Source: Tsukamurella ocularis
GTDB taxonomy: Bacteria > Actinomycetota > Actinomycetes > Mycobacteriales > Mycobacteriaceae
Assembly: GCF_024807615.1 (NCBI RefSeq)
Contig: NZ_JANUCJ010000001.1
Coordinates: 310,001 to 374,000 of the forward strand
Length of the DNA: 64,000 nt
Reading direction: 5' to 3'
The translations under genes and the position numbers were made by a program. The notes under the pieces are model-generated. The model worked only from the letters and a program-made list of their open reading frames with translations, did not search any database and was not told the DNA's origin. This document shows positions 62,028-64,000 of the stretch, one piece after another. The number at the start of each line of letters is the position of its first letter. Within the stretch, counting starts at the first letter, position 1.

Positions 62028-63806
62028 TCACCGGTGACGGCTCCACGCCGCCCAGAGGGCGGCGTACCGTCCACCCGCGCTGCGCAGTTCGTCGTGCGTA
62101 CCCTGCTCGGCGATCGCGCCGCGCTCCATCACCAGGATCCGGTCGGCCCGGGCCGCCTGGCTGAGACGGTGCGCTACGACGAGGGCCGTCCGCCCGACGA
62201 GAGCCGCCTGCGCGGCCTCTTCGAGCAGGTCCGCGTCGGCGCTGTCGGCGTCGGCGGTGGCCTCGTCGAGGATCACGACGGGCGGGTCGAGCAACACCAG
62301 GCGAGCCAGCGCTAGCTGCTGCTCCCGCTGCGGGGTGAGCGCCTGTCCTCCCGCTCCGACGACGGTGTCCAGCCCGGCATCGAGCAGGGACACCCACTCG
62401 TCGGCGCCCACCCGCGCCAGGGCGGCGTGCAGGTGCTCGTCGGACGCCGAGGGCGCCGCCATCCGCAGGTCCTCGGCGAGGGTGCCGGCGAAGACGTGGA
62501 CGTCCTGCGTGAGCAGCACCGGCGCGGCGGAATCCGACAGCGTCGCGAGGTCGGCACCGCCGATCCGCACCGTGCCCGCGTCGGGCACGTGGACGCCCGC
62601 GATGAGGGCGGCGAGGGTGGTCTTCCCGGCGCCGGACGTGCCGACCACGGCCACCGTCTCCCCCGGTTCCAGCCGCACCGTGACCCCGTCGAGCACGCGG
62701 CGCCCGCCGCCGTACCCGAAGGTGACGCCGTCGACCTCGACGCGGGGCGGCCCGCCGCTCACGTCCACCACGCCCGACGGTGCCGGTCCCGACGCCTCGT
62801 CGTCGGCCACCCCGATCACCCCGACGATGCGGGCGAGAGAGGCCCCCGCGGACTGGATGTCGTCCATCACCAGCAGGAGCGCACCGATCGGCCCGAACAG
62901 CCGCAGGAACAGCAGCATCGCGGTGGTGACGGCGCCGACGGTGACCAGGTCTCCGTCGACGAGGGCGAACCCGAGCACGAGGATCGCGGCCATACCGACG
63001 AACTCGGCGAGGTTGACCCGACCGAAAAGGCGGTTCTGCACGATCCGCGCGCGCATCGTCCACCGCACGACCCGCCACGAACCGTCGCTGACCCGCAGGC
63101 TCGCGCGGTCCATGAGGTCGTAGGCGTGCACGGTGGGCAGGCCGCGGATCGACCCGAGCATGTGGTGCGCCCGCTCCGCCATGGCCGCCCGCTCGGAGCG
63201 GTAGACCGGCGGCGCGACGCGCACGTACATCCGCGCGCCGAGTACGTAAACGGGCAGCACGACGACCACGACCGCCAGGAAACGCCAGTCGAGCGCGGCG
63301 AAACCGGCGATGGTCACGGCGACGGAGAAGCCGGACCGGGCGAGCGCGGGCACGCCACGGGAGATGGCCTGGCTGACCGCGCCGACGTCGTCGGTGGCGC
63401 GGGAGACCAGGTCACCCGACCCGGCCTCCTCGACGCGGGACTGGGAGAGCCGCAGCGCCGCCCCGACCATCGACTCCCGCAGCCGGGCGAGCGCGGTCTC
63501 GAAGACCTGCGCGGAGAGGGCGATGCCAAGACCGGTGAAGACCGCCGAGGCGATCGCCGCGGCCGCCATGAGCCCGCCGATCCGCAGGACGCCGGCGTAG
63601 CCGCCGCCGTCGATCGCGATGTCGACGATCGCGCCGAAGCCCCACGGGACGGCCAGCCCGAGGGCGGCGCCCACGAGCAGGACCACGAACACGAGGGCGA
63701 GGGCGCCGCGCTTGCCCGCAAGCAGGCCGCGGGCGAAGCGGAAGGTCGCCGCTCCGTCGGCGATCGGCAGGACGCCGGCGGCGACGGTCGTGGTGGGAGC
63801 GCTCAC
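62028..63806 (-). CDS. ABC exporter half-transporter (permease-ATPase)
   Basis: The 592-residue protein has six membrane helices and a nucleotide-binding domain: Walker A VVGTSGAGKTT, Walker B VVILDEATADAD with catalytic Glu, H-loop His in VVAHRLSQ. The signature motif is degenerate: LTPQREQQ instead of LSGGQ. GTG 63806 overlaps the stop of the upstream half-transporter. In the heterodimer it would supply the active ATP site together with the partner's signature. It resembles lipid or siderophore exporters. Confidence 0.9.
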   Translation of the reverse strand: MSAPTTTVAAGVLPIADGAATFRFARGLLAGKRGALALVFVVLLVGAALGLAVPWGFGAIVDIAIDGGGYAGVLRIGGLMAAAAIASAVFTGLGIALSAQVFETALARLRESMVGAALRLSQSRVEEAGSGDLVSRATDDVGAVSQAISRGVPALARSGFSVAVTIAGFAALDWRFLAVVVVVLPVYVLGARMYVRVAPPVYRSERAAMAERAHHMLGSIRGLPTVHAYDLMDRASLRVSDGSWRVVRWTMRARIVQNRLFGRVNLAEFVGMAAILVLGFALVDGDLVTVGAVTTAMLLFLRLFGPIGALLLVMDDIQSAGASLARIVGVIGVADDEASGPAPSGVVDVSGGPPRVEVDGVTFGYGGGRRVLDGVTVRLEPGETVAVVGTSGAGKTTLAALIAGVHVPDAGTVRIGGADLATLSDSAAPVLLTQDVHVFAGTLAEDLRMAAPSASDEHLHAALARVGADEWVSLLDAGLDTVVGAGGQALTPQREQQLALARLVLLDPPVVILDEATADADSADADLLEEAAQAALVGRTALVVAHRLSQAARADRILVMERGAIAEQGTHDELRSAGGRYAALWAAWSRHR

Positions 63807-64000
63807 GCGTGGACCTCCGCTCCGGCAGTGCTGACGGTGAGCACGGTGTCGGCCGCCGCGATCAGCGTCGGGGAGCCGGTGAAGACGACGGTCGCGAGGC
63901 CCTCGCGGGCCGCGCCCAACCGGTCGGCGATCACGGCCTCGGTGACCGAGTCGACCGCGCTGGTCGGGTCGACGAGCACCAGGGTGCGCGTGTCGGTGGC
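63803..64000 (-). CDS. ABC exporter partner (3' end only)
   Basis: The last 65 codons of a second ABC half-transporter are seen; the rest lies right of the window. They end LTVSTAGAEVHA. The Walker B region reads LVLVDPTSAVD: the catalytic Glu is replaced by Pro, and the switch His is missing (VVFTGSPT). This NBD is therefore the degenerate one of a heterodimer. Stop overlaps the next GTG (GTGA), so the two are translated together. Confidence 0.8.
   Translation of the reverse strand, partial: ATDTRTLVLVDPTSAVDSVTEAVIADRLGAAREGLATVVFTGSPTLIAAADTVLTVSTAGAEVHA

Overview
The window is high-GC (about 70 %) actinobacterial DNA. It encodes PhoP/PhoR, an HbhA-like adhesin, RamB, isocitrate lyase, an LprQ-type L,D-transpeptidase and OtsA/OtsB, which together point to the order Mycobacteriales. 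It looks like a Tsukamurella/Gordonia-type relative rather than Mycobacterium itself; the genus is my inference from gene style and order, not proven.

Layout. 1-11.9 kb: the end of an EmrB-type MFS exporter, a methyltransferase, a truncated AraC-type gene, ptrB, purC, a DUF559 endonuclease-like gene between two copies of a 58-bp hairpin, purB, a TetR regulator, purD, a HIT protein and phoR-phoP. As I recall it, this follows M. tuberculosis Rv0783c down to Rv0757, with the DUF559 unit as an extra. 11.9-19.2 kb: GNAT, pirin, AhpD-like protein, a lipoprotein, hydrolases, a MatC-like carrier, a crotonase, tRNA-Thr and a small membrane protein. 19.3-25.3 kb: aldehyde dehydrogenase facing a PucR regulator, an amine oxidase and a ThrE exporter. 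25.4-27.8 kb: a 53-residue ORF, then otsA and otsB. 27.9-42.4 kb: transglutaminase, LprQ-type Ldt, murB, two tandem DUF2505 genes, nitrilase, DUF2993 protein, P450, deoC, purU, hydrolase, DUF2516, hbhA, XRE regulator and DUF445, matching the Rv0473-Rv0483 neighbourhood with insertions. 42.4-58.4 kb: PPK2, LtrA, SDR/LysR, methyltransferase, thioredoxin reductase-like protein, fadB2, icl, ramB, an AhpD-like protein, VOC protein, lpd, an S9 peptidase, a thiamine-binding protein, DoxX and a YkuD protein. 58.6-64 kb: hydrolase plus membrane protein, a second PPK2, a TetR regulator and a heterodimeric ABC exporter whose second half leaves the window.

Working together. Purine synthesis (purC, purB, purD, purU), the glyoxylate shunt and its control (icl, fadB2, ramB, lpd), cell-wall building (murB and two YkuD enzymes), trehalose synthesis and polyphosphate handling are the recognisable core functions. 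Two features run through the whole window. First, about 27 genes have a TANNNT -10 hexamer only 5-8 bases before the start codon and no Shine-Dalgarno, so they probably make leaderless mRNAs; some divergent pairs share or overlap this hexamer. Second, intergenic gaps carry long imperfect hairpins with arms of about 20 bp. Two near-identical copies flank the DUF559 gene, and several others share a GTTCTG-like core. The DUF559-hairpin unit is the best candidate here for something not yet described.
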